Of a DNA stretch of 64,000 nucleotides, positions 43,066 to 49,844 are shown piece after piece (position 1 is the stretch's first letter; the number at the start of each line of letters is the position of its first letter). Source of the stretch: Lewinellaceae bacterium (GTDB taxonomy: Bacteria > Bacteroidota > Bacteroidia > Chitinophagales > Saprospiraceae); assembly GCA_020636095.1 (NCBI GenBank), contig JACJYN010000003.1, forward strand, positions 682,001-746,000. The letters are read 5' to 3'. The translations under genes and the position numbers were made by a program. Under the pieces are notes generated by a model. The model did no database searches. It was not told where the DNA came from and saw nothing but the letters and a program-made list of their open reading frames with translations.

Positions 43066-43599
43066 ATGATGAAAAAAATCTTATTGTTGTTTGCCTTTGC
43101 CGCTTTCGGGGCGGTAGTTTCTTTTGCCCAGGAAAAATACGGGCATTTAAATTTCGGAAGCCTGATCTCCTCTATGGAAGAAACCAAAGCAGCAGACAGT
43201 GAACTCGAGGCCTACCGAAAGCAGTTGGTCGCCAAGGGCGAGGATATGGCCAATAAATTCCAAAAGGACTACGAGGCCGTTTTAAAAGAGGCTCAGGCAG
43301 GCAACCTCACTCCGGCCCAACAGAAGGAAAGAGAACAGGAACTGAGCACGAGACGGGATGAAATTCTGGCGTACGAACAGGAGGTGAGACAAAAAGTAGA
43401 AGCCAAACGCCAGGAACTACTAACCCCGATCATCAACAACGCCGAGGCGGCGGTGAAAGATTTGGCCAAGGAAAAGGGTTATGCTATTATCTTCGACACC
43501 AGTGTTTACAATGCAGTATTATTTGCTCAGGATGCCGATGATGTCATGTCTATGGTGAAAGCCAAACTTGGCATTAAAGAGGAGGAGGTTAAAGAATAA
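43066..43599 (+). CDS. Skp/OmpH family periplasmic chaperone
   Basis: About 177 residues from ATG 43066 (MMKKILLLFAFAAFGAVVSFAQ signal peptide). The mature protein is mostly two long amphipathic helices (ELEAYRKQLVAKGEDMANKF.. and QKEREQELSTRRDEILAYEQEVRQKVEAKRQELL) as in Skp, which prevents aggregation of outer-membrane proteins in transit. The start EKYGHLNFGSLISSM and the end YAIIFDTSVYNAVLFAQDADDVMSMVKAKLG match the family. An upstream in-frame extension to 43009 overlaps the proposed promoter and is rejected. Convergent with the M50 protease gene (4 bp between stop codons). Confidence 0.93.
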   Translation: MMKKILLLFAFAAFGAVVSFAQEKYGHLNFGSLISSMEETKAADSELEAYRKQLVAKGEDMANKFQKDYEAVLKEAQAGNLTPAQQKEREQELSTRRDEILAYEQEVRQKVEAKRQELLTPIINNAEAAVKDLAKEKGYAIIFDTSVYNAVLFAQDADDVMSMVKAKLGIKEEEVKE

Positions 43600-43603
43600 A
43601 GGA

Positions 43604-44800
43604 TTAGCCCCTTTCGCGTCGGAATAGCCCTTGCCAGAAGCGGTAAGGGCTATTCCTGTTTTCCAGCTTTACCTGTAGGGAAATGAAATTGTTGAGGGCG
43701 TTTTTATCCACTACACCTACCAATCTTCCTTTTTCATAAACCGGCAGTATCCAATAGCCTTTCCATTGTATTTTTGGGAAGAGCGATTTAAGCGAATCGG
43801 AAGCCAGAATGGATTCAAACCTGGGGCTCGCCAGTTGCCCGGCCAGAATGGGCGCCCGCGTTCCTTCCTGCTCTTTTTGTGCTCCTTCCAGAATGCGTTC
43901 TTCCGGTAATATGCCGACGAGGTTTTGCCATTCGTCGAAGACGAGGAAATTGCGTTCTATGCCCTGGCTAAGTGGCCCCATGGCCAGGCTGAGCGGATCC
44001 TGCGTGTAGAGTTTTGTAAACTGAGGCCGCAACACCTCTCGGACCTGATGGTCTTCCAGCACCCGGTCCAGTTTCACCATCCGGTATTCATTGGAGGCGG
44101 TAACGAATACAAACAGGCCGATCAGCGCTGTGATGTAGTGATAGTTCCAAAGGCCATAACCCACCAACAGTACGGCGATGAGTTGCCCGATGTATACGGC
44201 GATCTGAGTAGCCCGCAGGCGGCCCAGGCGCAGAGACAGCAACGCCCGCAGTACCCGCCCGCCATCCATCGGAAAGGCGGGGAGCAGGTTGAATACGGCC
44301 AGAACGATATTCAGGGCCACCAGGCCAAAGAGGAAATACTCGAAGGGAGAAGGGTCGGATACAAAGAAATTGCTTTGGGGGTAAATGATCTGCATGAAAA
44401 AGCTCCTGAAATTGTGGCGGCTCTCTTCTGACGATAAGAGTGGAATAAAAGAAAGCACCACGCCGATCACTATGTTGACCATGGGGCCGGCGAGGGCCAC
44501 CAGAAACTCGTGCATGGGCTGCTCCGGCAACCGGTCCAGGCGGGCAACGCCTCCGATTGGAGACAGTATAATGTCTCGCGTATCCACCCCGAAACGGCGG
44601 GCCGTAAGGGCGTGCCCATACTCGTGCAAGACCACACAAGCAAACAGCGCCAGCACAAAGATCGTAATCCAGCCCATCTCCATCCAGCTCAGCGCATTGC
44701 CCATACCCTCGTAAAAGACGTAAACAAAGATCAATACGAAAGTCCAGTGAACTTGTACGGGTATCCCAAAAAATTTGGCTATTTGAACAGATCCTTTCAT
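43604..44800 (-). CDS. M50 (site-2 protease) family metalloprotease with CBS-like C-terminus
   Basis: A 398-residue intramembrane zinc metalloprotease: HEYGH (H59, E60, H63) in the second helix, and LLPAFPMDGGRVLRAL near residue 178, which supplies the third zinc ligand. Family position GPMVNIVIG is present. The C-terminal third (from about residue 240) resembles a pair of CBS domains, as in SpoIVFB/Rip-type proteases, which may sense adenine nucleotides. Such enzymes release membrane-bound transcription factors. The protein is encoded on the minus strand, and its last 36 or so coding bases contain the terminator hairpin of the convergent Skp gene. Confidence 0.92.
   Translation of the reverse strand: MKGSVQIAKFFGIPVQVHWTFVLIFVYVFYEGMGNALSWMEMGWITIFVLALFACVVLHEYGHALTARRFGVDTRDIILSPIGGVARLDRLPEQPMHEFLVALAGPMVNIVIGVVLSFIPLLSSEESRHNFRSFFMQIIYPQSNFFVSDPSPFEYFLFGLVALNIVLAVFNLLPAFPMDGGRVLRALLSLRLGRLRATQIAVYIGQLIAVLLVGYGLWNYHYITALIGLFVFVTASNEYRMVKLDRVLEDHQVREVLRPQFTKLYTQDPLSLAMGPLSQGIERNFLVFDEWQNLVGILPEERILEGAQKEQEGTRAPILAGQLASPRFESILASDSLKSLFPKIQWKGYWILPVYEKGRLVGVVDKNALNNFISLQVKLENRNSPYRFWQGLFRRERG
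43621..43656 (+). terminator. Terminator hairpin of the Skp gene, inside the convergent gene
   Basis: A stem of GGAATAGCCCTT (43621-43632) and AAGGGCTATTCC (43645-43656), followed by TGTTTTCC. It lies 22 bp past the Skp stop but within the last codons of the M50 gene, so one DNA segment serves both as coding and terminator sequence. Confidence 0.7.
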
Positions 44801-44861
44801 TCTTCGTGTTTGCTACAGATAATACAAACGTCAAAACCCAACCGGTAGTTCAAGGGCAGAA

Positions 44862-44896
44862 AAAAAGCACCTGCCGTTGTCGGACAGATGCTTTTT
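44862..44896 (-). terminator. Hairpin with A/T flanks, probable terminator
   Basis: A 12-bp stem with one mismatch: AAAAAGCACCTG (44862-44873) and CAGATGCTTTTT (44885-44896). On the minus strand it is followed by a T-run (TTCTGCC after six T), so it may terminate transcripts from the acyl-CoA dehydrogenase gene. It is 250 bp past that gene's stop. Confidence 0.55.
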
Positions 44897-44990
44897 GGGG
44901 AGGTAATGGTGTGTTGGAGAAGGAATGGCTATATTGCTTCTATGGCTATGTTGTTGGGCATACTGGGGCTGCTCCTCAGAGCCAGGGACT

Positions 44991-45110
44991 GTTCGCAATT
45001 CGCTGTTCGCCGTTCGCAAATTCCGCTCGACTGAGCTCACGCCGAAGCCACGCCGAAGTCTGAAAATCAAGAGGCGTTTTTCAGAAGACACAGAAATTTG
45101 AACCATCCCC
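44991..45110 (+). repeat. Composite dispersed repeat: heptamers, CTGAAAATCAA block, AAGACACAG block
   Basis: Four RTTCGSN heptamers (44991-45018: GTTCGCA, ATTCGCT, GTTCGCC, GTTCGCA), then a block starting CTGAAAATCAAGAGGCG at 45060, then CAGAAGACACAGAAATTTG and AACCATCCCC ending at 45110. The same three parts in the same order occur on the minus strand between 25471 and 25145. The 350-bp gap 44801-45150 holds this repeat, the hairpin at 44862-44896 and the probable M50 promoter region. Confidence 0.75.
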
Positions 45111-45150
45111 AGAGCCGGCCCTATAACAATATAACCCTGTAACTTCCTCC

Positions 45151-46338
45151 CTACACCCGCTGCTCCGTAGCGCTGCCAAAGATGGGCAGGTACAACTGCC
45201 CTTCCAAAATGGCGCGCGAGATCACGATGCGCTGGATTTCGGAAGTGCCCTCGTAGATCTGGGTGATCTTGGCGTCGCGCATCAGGCGCTCCACGTGGTA
45301 TTCCTTGACGTAGCCGTAGCCACCGTGTATCTGTACGGCCTCTACCGTATGGCGCATGGCCACTTCCGAAGCATACAGCTTGGCCATGGCGCTGGCGGTG
45401 TCGTAATCCATGCCCTGGTCTTTGAGCCAGGCGGCCCGGTAGACCATCAGCTTGGCGGCTTCTATTTCAGTCGCCATATCCGCCAGTTTGAAGGCGATGG
45501 CCTGGTGTTTGCTGATCGGTTTGCCAAAGGCCTCGCGTTGCTTGGAGTACTCCAGCGCCAGCTCGTAGGCGCCACCGGCGATGCCCAGGGCCTGAGCGGC
45601 GATGCCGATGCGGCCGCCGTTAAGGGTTTTCATAGCGAATTTGAAGCCGAAGCCGTCCTCGCCAATGCGGTTCTCCCTGGGCACTTTCACATCACTATAC
45701 ATAATGGTGTGGGTATCCGAGGCGCGGATGCCCAGCTTGTCTTCCTTGGCGCCGATGGCCACGCCGGCCCAGTCCGTTTCCACGATGAAGGCGTTGATGC
45801 CGCGGTGGCCCGCCTCCGGGTTGGTTTGAGCTATGACGAGGTGCACATTAGAGGAGCCCCCGTTGGTGATCCAGTTCTTGGTGCCGTTCAGCAGATAGTG
45901 GCCGCCCATATCTACAGCGGTGGTGCGCTGGCTGGTGGCGTCGCTGCCTGCTTCCGGCTCGGAGAGGCAGAAGGCGCCGATCCACTCGCCGGCCGCCAGT
46001 TTGGGCAAGTATTTTGCTTTTTGTTCCTCGGTGCCGAAGGTTTCCAGGCCCCAGCACACCAGGGAGTTGTTGACTGACATGATGACGGAGCAGGAGCTGT
46101 CGACCTTGGATATCTCCTCCATGGCCAGCACGTAGGAAAGGGTATCCATGCCGCCGCCGCCGTATTCCGGAGATGCCATCATGCCCATAAAGCCCAGCTC
46201 CCCCATTTTGCGGACTTGCTCTTTGGGGTAAGCCCCTTTGGAGTCGCGCTCGATTACGCCGGGCTTGAGTTCTTTCTGGGCAAATTCGCGGGCCGCTTCC
46301 TGCACGGCCAGTTGCTCTTCGTTGAGTTCAAAAAACAT
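45151..46338 (-). CDS. Acyl-CoA dehydrogenase (short-chain type)
   Basis: A 395-residue FAD flavoenzyme that introduces the 2,3 double bond in acyl-CoA in beta-oxidation or branched-chain amino acid breakdown. Motifs are GAFCLSEPEAGSDATSQRTTA (FAD contacts), NGTKNWITNGG, ALGIAGGAYELALEYSKQREAFGKPI, and YEGTSEIQRIVISRAI with the catalytic Glu (E363). Length and sequence match short-chain or butyryl-CoA dehydrogenases. Electron-transfer flavoprotein genes are not in the window. Standalone minus-strand gene; the 300-bp region upstream shows no clear promoter. Confidence 0.96.
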   Translation of the reverse strand: MFFELNEEQLAVQEAAREFAQKELKPGVIERDSKGAYPKEQVRKMGELGFMGMMASPEYGGGGMDTLSYVLAMEEISKVDSSCSVIMSVNNSLVCWGLETFGTEEQKAKYLPKLAAGEWIGAFCLSEPEAGSDATSQRTTAVDMGGHYLLNGTKNWITNGGSSNVHLVIAQTNPEAGHRGINAFIVETDWAGVAIGAKEDKLGIRASDTHTIMYSDVKVPRENRIGEDGFGFKFAMKTLNGGRIGIAAQALGIAGGAYELALEYSKQREAFGKPISKHQAIAFKLADMATEIEAAKLMVYRAAWLKDQGMDYDTASAMAKLYASEVAMRHTVEAVQIHGGYGYVKEYHVERLMRDAKITQIYEGTSEIQRIVISRAILEGQLYLPIFGSATEQRV

Positions 46339-46638
46339 TGGTTTATTATTTAGTTAGGAGTTGATTCAATCTATTTCTTACAAATGGATTGTGGGGTAGG
46401 TTCAGTGGTTCAGGTGTTTGCCTGCGAAATTACGCTAATTTTTACAAAATTTGGAGGTTGGGGAATGGAGAGTGGTGTACCCGAGGGGCGTGCGTTGGTG
46501 AGAAGTTGACGAAATTCACGTTGGCGAAGCAGTAATAGCTGCTAGATAGGGCTACTGCGTTTAATTATTACTAAACACACCAACCCCACCACACCGCACC
46601 AAGTGTTTGGATACGAATGTAGTGGGGCTTGGTCAGCG
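46339..46638. other. Intergenic region between katG and the acyl-CoA dehydrogenase gene
   Basis: Between the acyl-CoA dehydrogenase start and the katG stop. A weak hairpin around 46530-46560 (GCAGTA / TACTGC) and a TTTAGTAATAATTAAA near-palindrome on the minus strand could end the katG transcript. No gene was recognised. Confidence 0.4.
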
Positions 46639-48804
46639 TTATTTCAAATCAAATCTGTCTGCATTCATCACCTTCACCCATGCATTCACAAAATCATGGA
46701 CAAACTTTTCTTTGCTGTCGTCCTGTGCGTACACTTCTGCGTATGAACGAAGAATGGAGTTGGAACCAAATACGAGATCAATACGTGTGGCCGTCCATTT
46801 CGCCTTATCCGTTTTGCGGTCACGTATTTCGTAGAGGTTGTCATCCACCTTTTTCCACGTATTGGCCATGTCGGTCAAGTTGACGAAGAAGTCGGTTGTC
46901 AAAGCACCTTGCTGGTTCGTAAAGACACCGTGTTTTGTACCGCCATGATTGGCGCCCATTACACGCATACCACCAACCAGGGCAGTCATTTCAGGAGCGG
47001 TCAGGCCCATCAACTGCGTGCGGTCCAGCATCAATTCTTCGGCGCTTACGACATATTCTTTTTTCATCCAGTTGCGATAGCCGTCAGCTAATGGTTCCAG
47101 AGGAGCAAAAGAATCGGCATCCGTCATTTCATCGGTAGCATCTCCACGGCCTGGTGCAAAAGGCACCGTAATATCAAATCCTGCGGCTTTTGCCGCCTGT
47201 TCTACTCCAAGGTTACCCGCAAGTACAATCGTGTCTGCTACACTGATGCCAAATTCCTTAGCAACAGGCTCTAATACGGACAGTACCCGAGCTAAACGTT
47301 TGGGTTCGTTGCCTTCCCAGTCTTTTTGAGGCGCCAGGCGAATACGAGCGCCATTAGCGCCACCCCGCATGTCGGAACCTCTAAAGGTACGAGCACTATC
47401 CCAGGCGGTTGATACCATGTCTGCGATAGAAAGGCCTGAATCAGCAATTTTTGCTTTAACAGCAGGTACATCATAATCAGAGCGGCCTGCTGGTACCGGG
47501 TCTTGCCAAATCAAATCTTCCCCCGGCACATCCGGCCCAAAGTAGCGTGATTTGGGCCCCATATCCCGGTGCGTCAACTTGAACCAGGCGCGAGCGAAGG
47601 TGTCAGAGAAATACTCAGGGTCCTTCCAGAACTTCAGGCAAATGTCTCGGTAGGCAGGGTCCATTTTCGCTACCATGTCGGCATCGGTCATTATTGGTTT
47701 TCTGCGAATAGCAGGGTCTTCAACATCGACCGGCATGTCTTCTTCCTTGATGTTTACCGGCTCCCACTGCCAGGCGCCTGCCGGGCTCTTCGCCAACGCC
47801 CATTCATGGTTGAACAACATCTCGAAGTAGCCCATATCCCATTTTGTCGGATGGGTCGTCCATGCGCCTTCAATTCCGCTGGTTACGGCGTAACGGCCTT
47901 TGCCTGACTTGTGGGGGTTCGCCCAGCCAAAGCCTTGTTCCTCCACAGGAGCTGCTTCCGGTTCCGGGCCTAAAATACTTACATCGCCATTTCCATGAGT
48001 TTTACCGACGGTATGGCCACCCGCGGTCAGGGCAGCGGTTTCTTCGTCGTTCATTGCCATCCGTGCAAACGTTTCTCGCACCTGGGCTGCTGTTTTCAAA
48101 GGGTCGGGTTTGCCGTTAACACCTTCCGGGTTAACGTAAATCAAACCCATCTGTACGGCTGCCAATGGATTTTCCATGGTCGATGGGTCCTCCACATTTT
48201 CATATCGTTCGTCACTTGGCGCCAACCACTCTTTTTCAGCTCCCCAATAGACGTCTTTTTCCGGATGCCAGATGTCCGCACGTCCAAAAGAGAATCCGAA
48301 AGTTTTAAGCCCCATGCTTTCGTAAGCAATGTTGCCTGCCAGGATCATCAAATCGGCCCAACTGACTTTGTTGCCATACTTTTTCTTGATGGGCCAAAGC
48401 AGGCGCCTTGCTTTATCCAGGCTAACGTTGTCTGGCCATGAATTGAGCGGGGCAAAGCGTTGGTTGCCAGTGCCACCGCCCCCACGGCCGTCAGAAATTC
48501 GGTAAGAACCGGCAGCGTGCCAGGCCATGCGTATCATCAGCCCGCCGTAATGGCCCCAGTCTGCAGGCCACCAATCCTGGCTGTCGGCCATCAAGGCATG
48601 CATATCTTTCTTTAAAGCCTCAACGTCCAGCTTTTTCAGCTCTTCGTGATAATTGAAATCTTCGCCTAATGGATTGGTTTTGGTGTCGTGTTGGTGCAAA
48701 ATGTCCAGATTAAGCGAATTGGGCCACCACTTTGTGACGGACGCCCCTGATTCCGTGTTTCCGCCGTGCATTACCGGGCACTTACCGTTTTTTGAATTAT
48801 TCAT
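46639..48804 (-). CDS. katG: Catalase-peroxidase KatG
   Basis: A 721-residue haem enzyme with catalase and peroxidase activity against hydrogen peroxide. The distal triad Arg92-Trp95-His96 lies in IRMAWHAAGSYR and the proximal His in TAGGHTVGKTHG. The C-terminal duplicated, haem-free domain (from about residue 410) is present, and the length is typical. It begins 24 bp after the perR stop on the same strand, so the two genes form an operon that the upstream Fur/PerR box should control. No signal peptide; cytoplasmic. Confidence 0.98.
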   Translation of the reverse strand: MNNSKNGKCPVMHGGNTESGASVTKWWPNSLNLDILHQHDTKTNPLGEDFNYHEELKKLDVEALKKDMHALMADSQDWWPADWGHYGGLMIRMAWHAAGSYRISDGRGGGGTGNQRFAPLNSWPDNVSLDKARRLLWPIKKKYGNKVSWADLMILAGNIAYESMGLKTFGFSFGRADIWHPEKDVYWGAEKEWLAPSDERYENVEDPSTMENPLAAVQMGLIYVNPEGVNGKPDPLKTAAQVRETFARMAMNDEETAALTAGGHTVGKTHGNGDVSILGPEPEAAPVEEQGFGWANPHKSGKGRYAVTSGIEGAWTTHPTKWDMGYFEMLFNHEWALAKSPAGAWQWEPVNIKEEDMPVDVEDPAIRRKPIMTDADMVAKMDPAYRDICLKFWKDPEYFSDTFARAWFKLTHRDMGPKSRYFGPDVPGEDLIWQDPVPAGRSDYDVPAVKAKIADSGLSIADMVSTAWDSARTFRGSDMRGGANGARIRLAPQKDWEGNEPKRLARVLSVLEPVAKEFGISVADTIVLAGNLGVEQAAKAAGFDITVPFAPGRGDATDEMTDADSFAPLEPLADGYRNWMKKEYVVSAEELMLDRTQLMGLTAPEMTALVGGMRVMGANHGGTKHGVFTNQQGALTTDFFVNLTDMANTWKKVDDNLYEIRDRKTDKAKWTATRIDLVFGSNSILRSYAEVYAQDDSKEKFVHDFVNAWVKVMNADRFDLK

Positions 48805-48828
48805 ACTTTCAATCTTTAAATGTTCCTG

Positions 48829-49224
48829 TTATATGAAGTTGAATGTTTTGAATGTCAAAGTTTTTATTCCTTTCTTATTAAAATAATCAGTTATAAGTTC
48901 ATCTAGTTTTTCGTCTTCATAGTCTTCAATCCGGTCCGTTTCCTCACAATAAAGGTGATGATGGCCGGACTGTAAGGGGTCATAACGCATGATGCCGCTC
49001 TCCGTTTTTACCTTTTTGATCAGGTTGTTTTCGACAAAGGAATCCAAAACCTTATACACCGTTCCTATTGAAATATTCGGATGGTTCTTTTTGATGTATT
49101 CGATAATGTTCTCGGCGGTAGGGTGATTATTTAGTTTAATTATTGCGCCCAGAATAGCAATCCGCTGTGGGGTAACCCTTAGCCCTTTCTCGGAGAGTTT
49201 ATATGCAATTTCTTTTGCGTGCAT
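48829..49224 (-). CDS. PerR-like Fur family peroxide regulator
   Basis: A 131-residue Fur-family repressor. The winged helix covers residues 1-80 (VTPQRIAILGAI, SIGTVYKVLDSF). Regulatory metal ligands are visible: H34, D81, H87 and H89, and D100 in RIEDY at the site where PerR has Asp and Fur has Glu, which favours a peroxide sensor. The structural zinc site is not complete: only C92 (YCEETD) remains of the first CxxC, and the second CxxC and the usual C-terminal tail are missing. It precedes katG, a standard PerR target, and has a Fur-type box 15 bp upstream for autoregulation. Confidence 0.88.
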   Translation of the reverse strand: MHAKEIAYKLSEKGLRVTPQRIAILGAIIKLNNHPTAENIIEYIKKNHPNISIGTVYKVLDSFVENNLIKKVKTESGIMRYDPLQSGHHHLYCEETDRIEDYEDEKLDELITDYFNKKGIKTLTFKTFNFI

Positions 49225-49238
49225 GAATAACTGTTAAA

Positions 49239-49253
49239 TGAGAATGATTATCA
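49239..49253. promoter_or_regulatory. Fur/PerR-type operator (7-1-7)
   Basis: TGAGAAT-G-ATTATCA, a 7-1-7 palindrome with one mismatch and close to the Fur consensus TGATAATNATTATCA. It lies between a -7 box (49267-49274) and the perR start codon, positioned at about +8 to +22 of the transcript, where a repressor would block perR-katG transcription. Confidence 0.75.
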
Positions 49254-49266
49254 CGTAGGATTGTTG

Positions 49267-49274
49267 CAAATGTA
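49267..49274 (-). promoter_or_regulatory. Candidate -7 box of the perR-katG operon
   Basis: The minus strand reads TACATTTG, an exact TAnnTTTG match. The -33 element is not obvious. It is upstream of the Fur-type box and 43 bp from the perR ATG. Confidence 0.6.
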
Positions 49275-49390
49275 GTGATTCCTGCTGAATTACTATAATT
49301 CGGATGAGAAAATGTTGTAGCGTTTTATCTCGCTGCATCCATTTAGAAAGGATGCGGTCTCCCACTAATTGTTTTCAGTCAAAGGCCTTG

Positions 49391-49607
49391 TTATATACAC
49401 CCCTCGGCCACCAGAAGTGATTTCCTGCCGGCCATGCTGGCACAGCAGGCGGGTTGTCACTTTCTTTTTGCGCCCTGCGGCGTTGATCCCGCTTTTTAGA
49501 AAAAAGCGGGACGCCGTAGCTGCGGCTATGCCTGTGCTTTTCGCCTTGCAGGCCACAAAAATAAAATTGCCAAAATTTCACCTCTGATAACCGAGGGGGG
49601 TATAATA
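49391..49607. repeat. 217-bp palindromic element F
   Basis: Ends TTATATACACCCCTCGG / CCGAGGGGGGTATAATA are inverted repeats with a few mismatches. Internal pairing continues (AGAAGTGA / TTTCACCTCT). The middle holds a stem CCCGCTTTTT-AGAA-AAAAGCGGG, then CCGTAGCTGCGGCTATG, similar to element B's CCGTAGCGCTGCTATGG. No coding signal. It lies in the 620-bp gap between perR and pheT, whose remainder holds the perR and pheT promoter regions. Confidence 0.7.
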
Positions 49608-49750
49608 GGTTTGAAAGTGCCAAAAACCGGTTCTGATAATTTTATCTGCCATCTCGTGTTTTATGGCGCTTGTGCGGAGCAGAGGAATAACCACATGGGG
49701 AATTCCAAAGGGTTGCCTTGCATTTTTAAAGAGATTACCTCATAAATCCC

Positions 49751-49758
49751 TATCTTTG
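49751..49758 (+). promoter_or_regulatory. Candidate -7 box of the pheT operon
   Basis: TATCTTTG, an exact TAnnTTTG match, 87 bp before the pheT ATG. No good -33 TTTG is seen at the expected spacing. Confidence 0.45.
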
Positions 49759-49844
49759 TGCGCTGAAAATTTCGGCAGCGTAAAATAGTTTTATTGAACC
49801 ATTATGGGCTGCAACGACTATAATAAAAAACTACAGCCAAAACC

